From assembly GCA_963778375.1 (NCBI GenBank), contig CAVZTX010000019.1:118008-182007 (forward strand): 64,000 nucleotides of DNA, in the 5' to 3' direction. Both the position numbers and the translations under genes were made by a program. Shown piece by piece: positions 17,593 through 26,531 of this stretch. This DNA comes from CAVZTX01 sp963778375. GTDB lineage: Bacteria; Chloroflexota; Ktedonobacteria; Ktedonobacterales; Ktedonobacteraceae. The notes under the pieces are model-generated. The model ran no database searches, was not told the DNA's origin, and worked only from the letters and a program-made list of their open reading frames with translations. How positions within the stretch are numbered: the first letter of the stretch is position 1; each line of letters begins with the position of its first letter.

Positions 17593-20075
17593 TGACGATG
17601 CAAGATGCAACTGTTGAACGGCTAGCAAAAATCATTGCTGATCCGCGCCCCAGCGATGGCAGCCCGGACAATAAAAAGCATTTACTCCCGCGTAAACCGG
17701 TTATTCGTTTGCATCTTGGCCTGGCCGAGGGCTGGTTTTCGCTGTTTCTGGTGGCCACCGTCGTCTATAGCACGATCTGGTGTGTGCAAGCTGTCGGTTG
17801 GGTAGAGCATCTCGAAGTCCTTTCCCTAACAACGGTCCTTGGTCTCATTGCGGGTGTAATCGCCGCCAAGCAACATCGTCTGCCGCGTATAGTTGTTCAT
17901 GCAATTGCCATCGTTCTTGGCTTGTTGATTGCCTACTGGCAAACAGCGGGCGCTTTCTATGCGGGAAGTATTGGTGCGTTGACCAACGGAATGCATCGCT
18001 GGATCCAACTAGCGCTTGTTGGTGGTACTAGTAATGACGACTCTATTTTTCTCTTCTTTATCCTTTCGCTCGGCTTCTTACTTGCCTATGCCAGTGCCTG
18101 GCTCGTCTATCGCACGCGCCGCCCTTGGCTCATGATCGTTGCCAATGCCGTCGTGCTTCTCATCAACCTGAGCAATGTCTCGGATGGCTATATTGTCTTC
18201 CTCATCGTCTTCCTCATCGCAGCCTTACTGCTTCTGCTACGCTTTAACCTGTACGAATCCGCACAACGCTGGCGGCGGGCAGGATTGCGCTGCGCCGATG
18301 ATCTCGGTTGGGATTTTATGCAAGCAGGTGCGCTTATCTCCATCGGAATATTGATACTTTCCTGGCTGTTGCCCTGGGGCTATACAAACGCCGACGCCGC
18401 TCAAATTTGGACCCTCAACGCTAATCCATTGGTGGATATCACCAATTTGTGGAATCGTCTGATCTCGGTCGATGGCGGCTCTAACCCTTCAAACCATGGC
18501 AATTTCACCGATACACTGGTGCTAGGTGGAAATCCCAATCTGAATAACACTGTCGTCTTCAACGTTGAGAGCACAGATGGCTCACAGTACCTTGCATCAA
18601 TCAGCTATTCCACCTACAATGGACGTCTCTGGATCAATGGAGAAACCGATAGCACCGCAATAAAGTCAGGACAGCCATATGCCAATAGCGCAACCGATGT
18701 CCATGCAATTCAACAAACCGTAACTGTGGTGAACCCACCTGGTGAACAGAAACCTTATATCTTTGGAGCATCGGAGATCTCAACGGTGAATCAAGATGCC
18801 CAGGTACTCACCAACACGACCGATGGCTCGGTAATTTCATTCTTGAGGAGTAATGGAAGGCTGGCTGCCGGAGACCACTACACAGTCGTCTCTTACATCT
18901 CTTCAGCCGATGTGCAGACACTACAAACCGTACCACTGCCCAGCGCCGCTCCTGTTTTGCCTTCCAACTTTGATGGGCCGGTGCCTGTAACTGTCTATGA
19001 CCCCAACGTCCTTAGAACGTATTTACAGTTGCCGCCAAATCTTGATCCCAATATCATGGCCCTGGCAAAGCAAATCACCGCAAATTCATCAACTATGTAT
19101 GACAAAGCTGTCGCTATTGAGACGTACCTGCGCACTCATTACAAATATAATGCGAATGTAGGTGTGCCTCCAGGGGAGGAACCAACCTCGTGGTTTCTTT
19201 TCCGCAGTGGTAACCAAGGATTTTGTAACTACTTCGCTACCGCAATGACCATCATGGCCCGCCAACTTGGTATACCGGCACGTGTAGTATCCGGCTATAC
19301 TAATGGAACCCTTGATCCAAAGCATAATCAATGGGTTGTTCGTGGTACCGATGCACATAGCTGGGTACAGGTCTACTTCGCCGGCTATGGTTGGGTCAAT
19401 TTTGAACCTTCGGCCAGCTTTGCAAGCTTTATTCGTCCCCTTCCTGGTGAATTTGGCTCAGGTAGCTCGAGTACCAGTATTGGCGGTGGTCAGTCTACAA
19501 CCCCAAGGGGCAAACTTGGCAACCTGAACCCATCTGATCCAGCAGGTACTGGATCGGTAAATACGCAACTCACAGCAGCGCAGGAACAGGCAAGATTTCG
19601 CACGCAAGTGAGCCTGACGCTAGGAAGTATCATTCTGTTGATCCTGTTTAGTCTGGCATTCTTTAGTCTCTGGTGGCGTAGGCTCTTCCGTGGGTATGGA
19701 ATATCAGCGCAGATTTTCGGACGACTTTGCATACTCGCGAACTGGGCTGGCATATCCATCCAACGTTCGCAAACACCCTACGAATACATCCATAAGCTCG
19801 CCGAAGCAACTCCTGATGAGGCTGTAACTCTTGAACGCCTGGGAGATATCTATGTTCGCGACCGATGGGCAGACCCTGCAAGTAGAGAGCATCCCAATCA
19901 CTCCGGCGAACAGGGAGAGCTACCCGGCTTATGGAAAGGCCTCCAGCCGCGCCTCTTCAGGTACGTGCTGCGCCATCCATACTTCTTACGCAAACTCCCG
20001 CAAGCTATTGTTACCTTCTTTCACAGTCGGCGCTCTCATCGCCACGCGCGCAAGACCTCCATAGAGGAACTGTAA
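17592..20075 (+). CDS. Membrane transglutaminase-like protein, TgpA/DUF3488 type
   Basis: The 827-residue protein has six or more N-terminal membrane helices, a large external part, a transglutaminase-like core and a further helix (around residue 680) with a cytoplasmic DUF4129-like end. The catalytic Cys545 is in GNQGFCNYFATA and His589 in TDAHSWVQVYF, followed by GWVNFEPSASF with the triad acid region. The organisation matches TgpA of Pseudomonas. The role may be envelope protein crosslinking or proteolysis; substrates are unknown. It is the third gene of the MoxR-DUF58-TgpA operon and is closed by a strong terminator 10 bp further on. Confidence 0.9.
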   Translation: MTMQDATVERLAKIIADPRPSDGSPDNKKHLLPRKPVIRLHLGLAEGWFSLFLVATVVYSTIWCVQAVGWVEHLEVLSLTTVLGLIAGVIAAKQHRLPRIVVHAIAIVLGLLIAYWQTAGAFYAGSIGALTNGMHRWIQLALVGGTSNDDSIFLFFILSLGFLLAYASAWLVYRTRRPWLMIVANAVVLLINLSNVSDGYIVFLIVFLIAALLLLLRFNLYESAQRWRRAGLRCADDLGWDFMQAGALISIGILILSWLLPWGYTNADAAQIWTLNANPLVDITNLWNRLISVDGGSNPSNHGNFTDTLVLGGNPNLNNTVVFNVESTDGSQYLASISYSTYNGRLWINGETDSTAIKSGQPYANSATDVHAIQQTVTVVNPPGEQKPYIFGASEISTVNQDAQVLTNTTDGSVISFLRSNGRLAAGDHYTVVSYISSADVQTLQTVPLPSAAPVLPSNFDGPVPVTVYDPNVLRTYLQLPPNLDPNIMALAKQITANSSTMYDKAVAIETYLRTHYKYNANVGVPPGEEPTSWFLFRSGNQGFCNYFATAMTIMARQLGIPARVVSGYTNGTLDPKHNQWVVRGTDAHSWVQVYFAGYGWVNFEPSASFASFIRPLPGEFGSGSSSTSIGGGQSTTPRGKLGNLNPSDPAGTGSVNTQLTAAQEQARFRTQVSLTLGSIILLILFSLAFFSLWWRRLFRGYGISAQIFGRLCILANWAGISIQRSQTPYEYIHKLAEATPDEAVTLERLGDIYVRDRWADPASREHPNHSGEQGELPGLWKGLQPRLFRYVLRHPYFLRKLPQAIVTFFHSRRSHRHARKTSIEEL

Positions 20076-20085
20076 ACATGATTTA

Positions 20086-20144
20086 GTTGAGATTGCCATT
20101 GCGGTGGCTCTAGGACTCACTGCAATGGCAATCTCAACTTTTTT
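20086..20144 (+). terminator. Rho-independent terminator after the MoxR-DUF58-TgpA operon
   Basis: A perfect 17-bp inverted repeat, 20086-20102 with 20122-20138, is followed at once by six T (20139-20144). It begins 10 bp after the transglutaminase stop. Confidence 0.93.
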
Positions 20145-20148
20145 GCCC

Positions 20149-20178
20149 TTGACAAACCGCCAACTTATCTCTTATACT
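20149..20178 (+). promoter_or_regulatory. Strong sigma70-type promoter
   Basis: TTGACA (20149-20154) and TATACT (20173-20178) are separated by 18 bp. A short inverted repeat, CTACC and GGTAG, covers the expected start of transcription at about 20179-20191 and may be an operator. The promoter begins five bases after the preceding terminator, so it opens an independent unit. Confidence 0.75.
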
Positions 20179-20285
20179 ACCCTATGGTAGGGATTGCATC
20201 TGTGATTCCTCAAATTGTCTACATAACCCAGCTAAAAGGCTGGTAAGCATCACTCAAACCAATCTCACGAAAGGAGATGGCAAGC

Positions 20286-20477
20286 ATGGCTACACGAACA
20301 TCGTGGCTTAACATGGCCTATCCGCATGATTGCGCCAACCCTACTACCTATGGCTATGCCATGCCTGCGAACCGCGTGAGGCTGTGTACTGGAACTGGGA
20401 AACTCAATGGACCCATCTTTTCCGTCACCCAAGGCCTCACTGTGCCCATCTCTCGGGGATCTCCGCCTATAACATGA
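20286..20477 (+). CDS. Small ORF of 63 residues, possible peptide
   Basis: I do not recognise this product. It starts MATRTSWLNMAYPHDCANP, has two Cys and many Pro, Thr, Gly and Tyr residues, and has no membrane segment. Support is contextual: AAGGAG lies nine bases before ATG 20286, a consensus promoter is 110 bp upstream, a small hairpin (CCAGC/GGCTGG, about 20228-20244) lies in the leader, and a terminator begins 31 bp after the stop. The same transcript could instead act as a small RNA. Codon use cannot decide at this length. Confidence 0.4.
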   Translation: MATRTSWLNMAYPHDCANPTTYGYAMPANRVRLCTGTGKLNGPIFSVTQGLTVPISRGSPPIT

Positions 20478-20507
20478 TGTGTAGGTAACAATTGAAGAGA
20501 TACCCTT

Positions 20508-20552
20508 AACCGTGGGCACTGGCAAAAGAAAAATTCAGTCCCACGGTTTTTT
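20508..20552 (+). terminator. Rho-independent terminator of the small transcription unit
   Basis: AACCGTGGG (20508-20516) pairs with CCCACGGTT (20540-20548); after a bulged C, ACTG pairs with CAGT to extend the stem. Six T at 20547-20552 follow. It closes the unit that starts at the promoter at 20149. Confidence 0.85.
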
Positions 20553-20770
20553 ATTGTTCTCTTTGAACCGTTGTCCTGATGGACAGGTACCAATCCTGTC
20601 CGCGTGACCGATGTCCTGGTCAGAGAAAAAGAATAGAAGGGCAGGCGCAAGGCACAGCCCCTACAAAGATATGTTCGTGTAAAACATGACAAAGGATGTC
20701 AATAGTCATGAATTACATTAGAAGATATGTTCATTCCCTCTGACCATCTTTTGAAAGGAGAATACCCCTC
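20553..20770. other. Hairpin-rich region before the ABC exporter genes
   Basis: Two small hairpins lie close together: GGACAGG/CCTGTCC (20581-20587 with 20595-20601) and GACC/GGTC (20606-20609 with 20618-20621). A further GGGCAGG...GCCCC-type segment lies near 20640. The promoter of the ABC operon must be here or just upstream, but I see no consensus pair. No ORF. Confidence 0.4.
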
Positions 20771-21724
20771 GTGGCAATTCAAAATGTATCAGAAACAACA
20801 CTACTAAAAGACATAACAATCGACCCATCTGTGGACGCTGTAGTCATCGAAGGCGTTTCCAAGATATTCAAAAAGTCGCGTCCTTTGCTGCGCTGGCCTG
20901 GACAGAAAGCGAAAGAAGAGAAGCGAGAAGTGCGTGCCGTCGATGATGTTACCATGACCATCAAATGCCGCGAAATCGTAGGTATCCTCGGCTCAAACGG
21001 TTCTGGTAAATCGACATTGATTCGTATACTTTCGACGCTCTTGATCCCTGACAGCGGCCATGTCAGCATCTTTGGCTACGATGTTGAGAAAGATGAACGC
21101 ATGGTACAGCGGCTCATCAACCGCGTCAGCGTAGAAGCCTCATTCTTCAAAAAGCTCTCGCCAATGGAGAACCTCATCTACGCAGCGCGGCTCTACAATA
21201 TGCCAGCAGCCGAAGCACGCGCCAAGATCAATAGCATCCTGACGCGCCTGGGTATCGCGCGAGACCGAATTGGACGGCCCTTAGAGCATATGTCTCGTGG
21301 AATGCAGCAAAAAGTGGCCATTGCCCGCGCCTTTCTAACTGCGCCAATAGTTCTGCTACTCGACGAGCCGACAACTGGGCTAGACCCACGCTCGAAGATC
21401 GACGTACAGAACTTCGTCAAAGAACTGCGCGAAGTGCATGATGCCACCATCCTGATCACTACCCATGACATGGACGAGGCGGAAGCTTTATGTGACCGCA
21501 TCGCCATCATCGACGATGGGCGCATCGTAGCCCTTGGCGAACCGAACGAACTCAAGCAGGCTGTCGCAGACCGTATGGAACGTACAACACCTGTTACCAT
21601 GCATGAAGTATTCATGCACTATACTGTCTCTCATCTCATCACCGATGCCGACATCGAACGCTACGGAAGCTGGGAAAAAGCCTTCGAGGCCTTCGAAGCC
21701 CAAAGGGAAGATGAGGAAGAATAA
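20771..21724 (+). CDS. ABC transporter ATP-binding protein
   Basis: The 317-residue ATPase carries Walker A GSNGSGKSTL, Q-loop region, the signature in EHMSRGMQQKVAIARAF (a variant of LSGGQ), Walker B VLLLDEPTTGLDP and the switch His in TTHDMDEAEALC. It resembles the drug and polysaccharide exporter ATPases that pair with ABC-2 permeases. The start is GTG 20771 after AAAGGAG. The permease gene follows 14 bp later, then two GNAT acetyltransferase genes. The substrate is unknown; export of a compound that the acetyltransferases modify is a possible reading. Confidence 0.93.
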   Translation: MAIQNVSETTLLKDITIDPSVDAVVIEGVSKIFKKSRPLLRWPGQKAKEEKREVRAVDDVTMTIKCREIVGILGSNGSGKSTLIRILSTLLIPDSGHVSIFGYDVEKDERMVQRLINRVSVEASFFKKLSPMENLIYAARLYNMPAAEARAKINSILTRLGIARDRIGRPLEHMSRGMQQKVAIARAFLTAPIVLLLDEPTTGLDPRSKIDVQNFVKELREVHDATILITTHDMDEAEALCDRIAIIDDGRIVALGEPNELKQAVADRMERTTPVTMHEVFMHYTVSHLITDADIERYGSWEKAFEAFEAQREDEEE

Positions 21725-21738
21725 GGAGGACAACATCA

Positions 21739-22569
21739 ATGTCTTCATTGATACATCAAGGACGAGCAACATACGCCTTTTTCGAACGCAACTGGAACCT
21801 CACCAAGCGTTATTGGGCATGGGAGCTTGTCTTCCTGGTCTACAACATAGTGAACGCCATGTCGGTCACCTACATCGGCGCTAGTGCGCAACTTATTACA
21901 GGTGCCAAGATCAATACAAGCTACCTGATCCTCTACCTGTTGATTGGCACCTCGGTCTGGTCGTACCTCAGCGTCACCTTTGAAGGCGTCACCGACATGA
22001 TTACCATAGAGCGCTGGGAAGGCACCATCGAGCACACCTTTATGGCCCCTATCTCGCGATTCACGCACCTGATAGGAAGCTGTTGGTATGCAATAGCGCA
22101 CGGACTGCTCTTTACCTTTATACAGTTGATCGTGGTGGGATCATTCTTCCACCTCGATCTCAGCCGGGCCAACTACGGAACTGCTGTATTCATGCTCTTG
22201 GCTGGTAGCGTCTCCTTCATTGGCTTTGGTATCGGCGCATCAGTGCTACCTCTGCTCTTCACCGAGCGAGGCTCGCAGATGTCCTACATCGTGCGTGCGG
22301 TCTTATTGCTGGTATCGGGCGTCTACTATCCAGTCAGTGTATTGCCCGGTTGGATGCAGCCGTTGGCTAACATCTCACCCGCAACTTACGTACTGAATGG
22401 TTTGCGTGCCGCACTCCTGCGTAACCAGGTCATCTGGTCAGCAGAGATATGGAGCTATACCTGGCCGCTGATTATCACCGGCATCGTAAGCATCCCTATC
22501 AGCATCTACATCTTCAAGATCGCTGAACGTTATGCCAAGCGCACCGGTAAGCTGAAGAGAAATGGCTAA
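21739..22569 (+). CDS. ABC-2 type transporter permease
   Basis: A 276-residue membrane protein with about six helices, matching the ABC-2 permease fold. The segment SGVYYPVSVLPGWMQPLANI is the typical loop before the fifth helix in drug and polysaccharide exporters. It has its own GGAGGA Shine-Dalgarno and lies 14 bp behind the ATPase gene, so both form one exporter. Confidence 0.92.
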   Translation: MSSLIHQGRATYAFFERNWNLTKRYWAWELVFLVYNIVNAMSVTYIGASAQLITGAKINTSYLILYLLIGTSVWSYLSVTFEGVTDMITIERWEGTIEHTFMAPISRFTHLIGSCWYAIAHGLLFTFIQLIVVGSFFHLDLSRANYGTAVFMLLAGSVSFIGFGIGASVLPLLFTERGSQMSYIVRAVLLLVSGVYYPVSVLPGWMQPLANISPATYVLNGLRAALLRNQVIWSAEIWSYTWPLIITGIVSIPISIYIFKIAERYAKRTGKLKRNG

Positions 22570-22646
22570 ATTCGGATACGGCCAGAATAGCAGTGTTTTA
22601 TCACACATCTATTCTGGCTCTACCGGGGAAAGAGAGGAATAAATAC

Positions 22647-23633
22647 ATGACCGTAATCGAAACACTGCCAAAGAATTTTCTAGTACGCCATCCATCAATG
22701 GACGACGTGCCAGCCGTCTACGAACTGATCAGTATATGCGATAAGGCAGAGTATGGTACGCCAGACCTGACCGAGGAAGAGCTCCGTTCCGAATGGAGCT
22801 CACCTACCCTCAACCTGGAAACCGACGTCTGGATCGTTTTCTCACCAGAGAGCAAACTCATTGGCTATGCTGCGGTCGGGCATAGAGAGCATATACGCGT
22901 CTTCGCGTTTACGCGCGTCCATCCCGATTATCGGAACCAGGGTATGGGAAACTACCTGCTTCGCCTGGCCGAAGCACGTGCCCTTCAGCACATTCCAGAA
23001 GCTCCACCTGACGCGCGGGTCACGCTCAATCACTGGACGAGCAATCTCAATGTAGAGGCACAGCAGGTGCTTGAGCAGGAAGGCTTCACGCGCATCAGGA
23101 CCCACTGGCGCATGGAGATCGATATGCAACAGGCACCACCTGCACCCGAGTGGCCCGAAGGCATTACCGTTCGCACCTTCGTCCCAGGACAAGATGATCG
23201 TAGAGTCTTCGAAATGGACGAGGAAGCCTTCCAGGATCATTGGGGACACCTCCCGGGAAACTTCGAGGAGTGGAAGCATTGGGCCATCGAGCGTGAAAAC
23301 TTCGACCCCACCCTGTGGTTCCTCGCATTTGATGGCGATAAGATAGCAGGAGGCTCATTATGTGCTTACTACATGGATCTAGGATGGGTTGACAGCTTGG
23401 CCGTACTACGTCCCTGGCGGCGTAAAGGCCTCGGAATGGCGTTGTTGCTCCATTCCTTCGGCGAATTCTACCGCCGTGGCATACGCACAGTTGGCCTCGG
23501 CGTCGATTCCCAGAACTTAACTGGAGCCACACGCCTCTACCTTCGCGCAGGTATGCACGTCGCCCGTGAGCATCACACTTACATGAAGGAACTGCGTGCT
23601 GGCAAAGAACTAAGCACTCAATCTATCGAATAG
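22647..23633 (+). CDS. Tandem-domain GNAT acetyltransferase
   Basis: The protein (328 residues from ATG 22647, chosen because GAGAGGA precedes it) has two GNAT domains. The first has the acetyl-CoA loop VHPDYRNQGMGNYLL near residue 100, the second VLRPWRRKGLGMALLL near 255, then NLTGATRLYLRAGM. Such two-domain GNATs resemble mycothiol synthase and aminoglycoside-type acetyltransferases. It is 77 bp behind the ABC permease and 25 bp before a paralogue, suggesting one operon whose product is modified and exported, or detoxified. Confidence 0.88.
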   Translation: MTVIETLPKNFLVRHPSMDDVPAVYELISICDKAEYGTPDLTEEELRSEWSSPTLNLETDVWIVFSPESKLIGYAAVGHREHIRVFAFTRVHPDYRNQGMGNYLLRLAEARALQHIPEAPPDARVTLNHWTSNLNVEAQQVLEQEGFTRIRTHWRMEIDMQQAPPAPEWPEGITVRTFVPGQDDRRVFEMDEEAFQDHWGHLPGNFEEWKHWAIERENFDPTLWFLAFDGDKIAGGSLCAYYMDLGWVDSLAVLRPWRRKGLGMALLLHSFGEFYRRGIRTVGLGVDSQNLTGATRLYLRAGMHVAREHHTYMKELRAGKELSTQSIE

Positions 23634-23658
23634 TAAACAAAAGAATGGAGACACTACA

Positions 23659-24336
23659 GTGGCAGTACTACTAACAAATCTTGTAGCTCGTTCTCCGAAA
23701 ATCAAAGACCTGGAAGCCGTAACCGAGCTAATAGTCACCTGTGAAATGGCTGAGTACGGAACATCAGACTACACAACAGACGACTTGCGCTCCGAATGGC
23801 AGAGACCATCCTTCAACCTGGAGACTGATGCCTGGATCGTACTCACAACAAAGGGACAGCCCGTCGGATATGCATCTGTATGGCATAAAGAGCATGAGCA
23901 AATCTACATGTTCACCCACGTGCATCCTGAGTATCGCAGTCGAGGTATTGGCACTCTGCTGGTCAGGCTCGCAGAACAGCGAGCGCGCCTCCACATCCAG
24001 AAAGCGCGGCCAGGCACTCGTGTCGCCTTAAGTAGCATTGTAAGCAGTAACAACGAAATAGCGCGCCAACTTCTCGAAAGGGAAGGATACGCACTTGTAC
24101 GCCAATTCTGGCGTATCGTGATAGAAATGGACGAATCGGTCAGCAAATCTTACCAGCGTGGCAAACTCAAAGTCGACCTCGACTTTGACTCGCACCGTCT
24201 GACAGGCGCAACCAAAGCCTACGAGCGCGAAGGCCTTTACATCGTTCATCCCTATCACACCTACGAAAAGGAACTCCGCCCTGGCCAGCATCTCACAACG
24301 GATGAAGAATGGAACGAGCTCCCAGTCGTAGTCTAA
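23659..24336 (+). CDS. GNAT acetyltransferase, paralogue with second domain deleted
   Basis: This 225-residue protein aligns along its first 150 residues with the neighbour upstream (shared DLRSEW, FNLETDAWIV, VHPEYRSRGIGTLLVRLAE). It then jumps from the end of domain 1 straight to the last 45 residues of domain 2 (RLTGATKAYEREGLYIVHPYH). About 115 residues, including the second acetyl-CoA loop, are missing, and the frame is kept. The remaining N-terminal domain has all the usual motifs and may be active. GTG 23659 is preceded by GGAG. A tandem duplication followed by an internal deletion is the simplest origin. Confidence 0.87.
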   Translation: MAVLLTNLVARSPKIKDLEAVTELIVTCEMAEYGTSDYTTDDLRSEWQRPSFNLETDAWIVLTTKGQPVGYASVWHKEHEQIYMFTHVHPEYRSRGIGTLLVRLAEQRARLHIQKARPGTRVALSSIVSSNNEIARQLLEREGYALVRQFWRIVIEMDESVSKSYQRGKLKVDLDFDSHRLTGATKAYEREGLYIVHPYHTYEKELRPGQHLTTDEEWNELPVVV

Positions 24337-24376
24337 GGGGGCAGGTGGCGAAGCCTGTTGCGGTTGCCTCGCCATT

Positions 24377-24447
24377 TGTCATCCTGAGCGGAGCGAAGGA
24401 TCTGCGCTCTGTCTAATCAGAGATCCTTCGCTCTGCTCAGGATGACA
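24377..24447. repeat. Long imperfect palindrome, REP/MITE-like
   Basis: A 27-bp arm (24377-24403) and its inverse (24421-24447) differ at one base, a G-U pair in RNA. The core GTCATCCTGAGCGGAGCGAA is of a kind that recurs as dispersed intergenic palindromes in many large bacterial genomes. It follows the second GNAT gene and may also end transcription, although no T-run follows. Confidence 0.75.
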
Positions 24448-24651
24448 AGCGAGCGGAGCTGAGGGATAACAGCAATGCTTCAGTGAATTCTCATCAGATG
24501 ACCCTTGCCCGCCTTGGTGAGGAAACGCGCATAGGTACCTATAAAAGAGTAGACCAGTTACTTTGTATCTATCTATGCCGTCGTGATATCATGGAAGAGC
24601 AAACAAGGCTTCATAACACAACACATAGCAGCGAGAGAGGACAAAAGTATC

Positions 24652-24846
24652 ATGTCAGTCACGGGCATGCTAGTACTCAGTGCAGCAGACAGCGGGGGAA
24701 TGCGACCAATGCTCCTGGCGTTACTACTAGTAGCGATTCTCCTCCTAATCGCAGGAGGCACCATCGCCCTACTAACACTACGTAGCCAGCGCAAAGCAAA
24801 CGACATATCCCTCGATCCTGCGCAACTGGAGAGTGAGCGCATATAG
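24652..24846 (+). CDS. Small single-pass membrane protein
   Basis: From ATG 24652, after a GAGAGAGGAC Shine-Dalgarno, the frame encodes 64 residues with one hydrophobic helix (MLLALLLVAILLLIAGGTIA), then a charged end (RSQRKANDI...ESERI). I do not recognise a family. Its stop lies one base before the ATG of the MFS transporter, so the two are coupled; it may be a helper peptide of the transporter or only a leader. Confidence 0.6.
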   Translation: MSVTGMLVLSAADSGGMRPMLLALLLVAILLLIAGGTIALLTLRSQRKANDISLDPAQLESERI

Positions 24847-24847
24847 C

Positions 24848-26137
24848 ATGCTTCGGCGGTCAGCAACACCTTTACTCATCGGAACATTTATCTTACGATC
24901 AAGTTCTGGTGCAGGTACAGTCATTCTTGGGCTATTCCTCGCGCAACTTACCGCACATGGAAGCCGAACCATCACAAGTATTGACGTTGGGCTTATTGCC
25001 GTCGCATTTTCCATCACAGAACTCTCCTTTGCGCCCTTTATGGGAGCGCTCAGCGACCGCTGGGGACGACGCAATTTTTTAATCATAGGACCACTACTCG
25101 GACTTATTGGAGTGGCCCTTCTACTATTCACCCCCATCGCAAACCCCTTACCGTACTTACTGGTCATACAAATGTTCGGGGGTATCTCTTCTTCCATGCA
25201 AGTCCCAACCGTCCTTGGTTACCTCGCAGATTACACCGCACAAAGCCAGGAACATCGCATGCGAATCATGAGCTTCTACGAACTTGCCACCAGTGGAGGC
25301 ATAGGAGTAGGAGTCGTGCTAGGTGGATTTATCTGGGATCATTTCGGCAAGCTCTCATTTGTCGTACTCGCTTCATTCTACCTGCTTGTCGCGATCTGCA
25401 TGGCCCTCGCTCCGAAAGTGAAGCAGGTAGTAGAACGGGGAAAATTGCGAATGCTTGCCACCCGTTACTGGCATATTCTCCATACACCTCGCCTGTTTAT
25501 CTTCATCCCGGCGTGGATCTCAATGAGTGCCATCGTCGGTGTCTGGCTCAGTTCTCAACTCCCTTTCATTCTTTCAGTGCATAGGCATAATGCGCACCAG
25601 ATATTAGTAGGTAGTATGAGTGGAGCGGGTGGCGGCGGTCGTTTGAGTCTTATTTTAGGAGCAGTTGCCCTCTACTTTGGACTTTGCTTGCTCTTCTGGG
25701 CTTTCTTTCTTAATCGCCTGCCTCGCCTTGTGCTCATGCTAACATCTATCGTCGGTGTCTATCTCTTCTGCATCGCTATGACCGGCATCAATCATCGAGG
25801 AGTAGGACATGATACCTGGCTCGTAATATGGACCCCGGTCTTGTTGATCGGCGTCTTCGCGGAAACCAGTTTTGCTCCCGCCGCACTGGCCTATCTCGCC
25901 GACATCTCAGAGGCCACCATTAAAGATCGCGGACTAATCATGGGGTTATATTCAGTATTCCTAGGCCTAGGTCAACTATTTGGTAGTGGCTTAGGTGGAG
26001 TCTTTGCCCGTAGTTTTGACTTCGATGGCTTGATCTACCTCACGGCCCTACTTGCCTGTATCGCCCTTGCCTGCCTGTTATTTCTTCACTGGTACGGAAA
26101 AAGACACCTCACTCCTGTCCAACAAAAGCCTGCATAG
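24848..26137 (+). CDS. Major facilitator superfamily transporter
   Basis: The 429-residue protein has about twelve membrane helices and the MFS loop motif GALSDRWGRRNFLI after helix 2. The N-terminal half shows drug-exporter-like features, but the substrate cannot be assigned. I use ATG 24848, right behind the stop of the small membrane protein; GTG 24833 in the same frame would overlap that gene. The loop near residues 255-265 is glycine-rich (MSGAGGGGR). Confidence 0.87.
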   Translation: MLRRSATPLLIGTFILRSSSGAGTVILGLFLAQLTAHGSRTITSIDVGLIAVAFSITELSFAPFMGALSDRWGRRNFLIIGPLLGLIGVALLLFTPIANPLPYLLVIQMFGGISSSMQVPTVLGYLADYTAQSQEHRMRIMSFYELATSGGIGVGVVLGGFIWDHFGKLSFVVLASFYLLVAICMALAPKVKQVVERGKLRMLATRYWHILHTPRLFIFIPAWISMSAIVGVWLSSQLPFILSVHRHNAHQILVGSMSGAGGGGRLSLILGAVALYFGLCLLFWAFFLNRLPRLVLMLTSIVGVYLFCIAMTGINHRGVGHDTWLVIWTPVLLIGVFAETSFAPAALAYLADISEATIKDRGLIMGLYSVFLGLGQLFGSGLGGVFARSFDFDGLIYLTALLACIALACLLFLHWYGKRHLTPVQQKPA

Positions 26138-26161
26138 AGATAGCAGCATCATTCATGAACC

Positions 26162-26527
26162 CTACAGTCGAGAGATGAACTCAACCCGATTCCCAAACGG
26201 ATCACGAAACTCAAACCTTTCATAACCAGGAATAGGCACCCCATCCAAAATAGCAACACCTTCTTGCTCCAGTCGTGCTCTCCAGGACTCTATATCAGTC
26301 ACCTCATAGGCCAGATGCGCCTTTGTGGCTTTGCGATTCACTCCATCTTCAGTACCCACATGCACCTGCCTATCCCCAACTTGCAACCAGAACCCGCCGC
26401 GTCCCTCCAACGTCGTTGGCTTCTCCACCTCCTTTAACCCCATAAGACCGCAATAGAATCGTCGTCCTTCTTCCTCTGCCCCCTTCGGAATAGTAATCTG
26501 TACATGATGTAGTCCTACAATCGTCAT
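26162..26527 (-). CDS. Glyoxalase/bleomycin-resistance fold protein
   Basis: This 121-residue VOC-fold protein has the repeated beta-alpha-beta-beta-beta plan: GLHHVQITIP at the start, LAYEVTDIESWRARLEQEG in the middle and FEFRDPFGNRVEFI at the end, with the metal ligand candidates His in HHVQ and Glu in VEFI. Such proteins are dioxygenases, isomerases or resistance proteins; the substrate is unknown. ATG 26527 is preferred over an earlier in-frame start because AAGGTGA precedes it. It lies 4 bp behind smpB and is likely cotranscribed. Confidence 0.88.
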   Translation of the reverse strand: MTIVGLHHVQITIPKGAEEEGRRFYCGLMGLKEVEKPTTLEGRGGFWLQVGDRQVHVGTEDGVNRKATKAHLAYEVTDIESWRARLEQEGVAILDGVPIPGYERFEFRDPFGNRVEFISRL

Positions 26528-26531
26528 CAAA

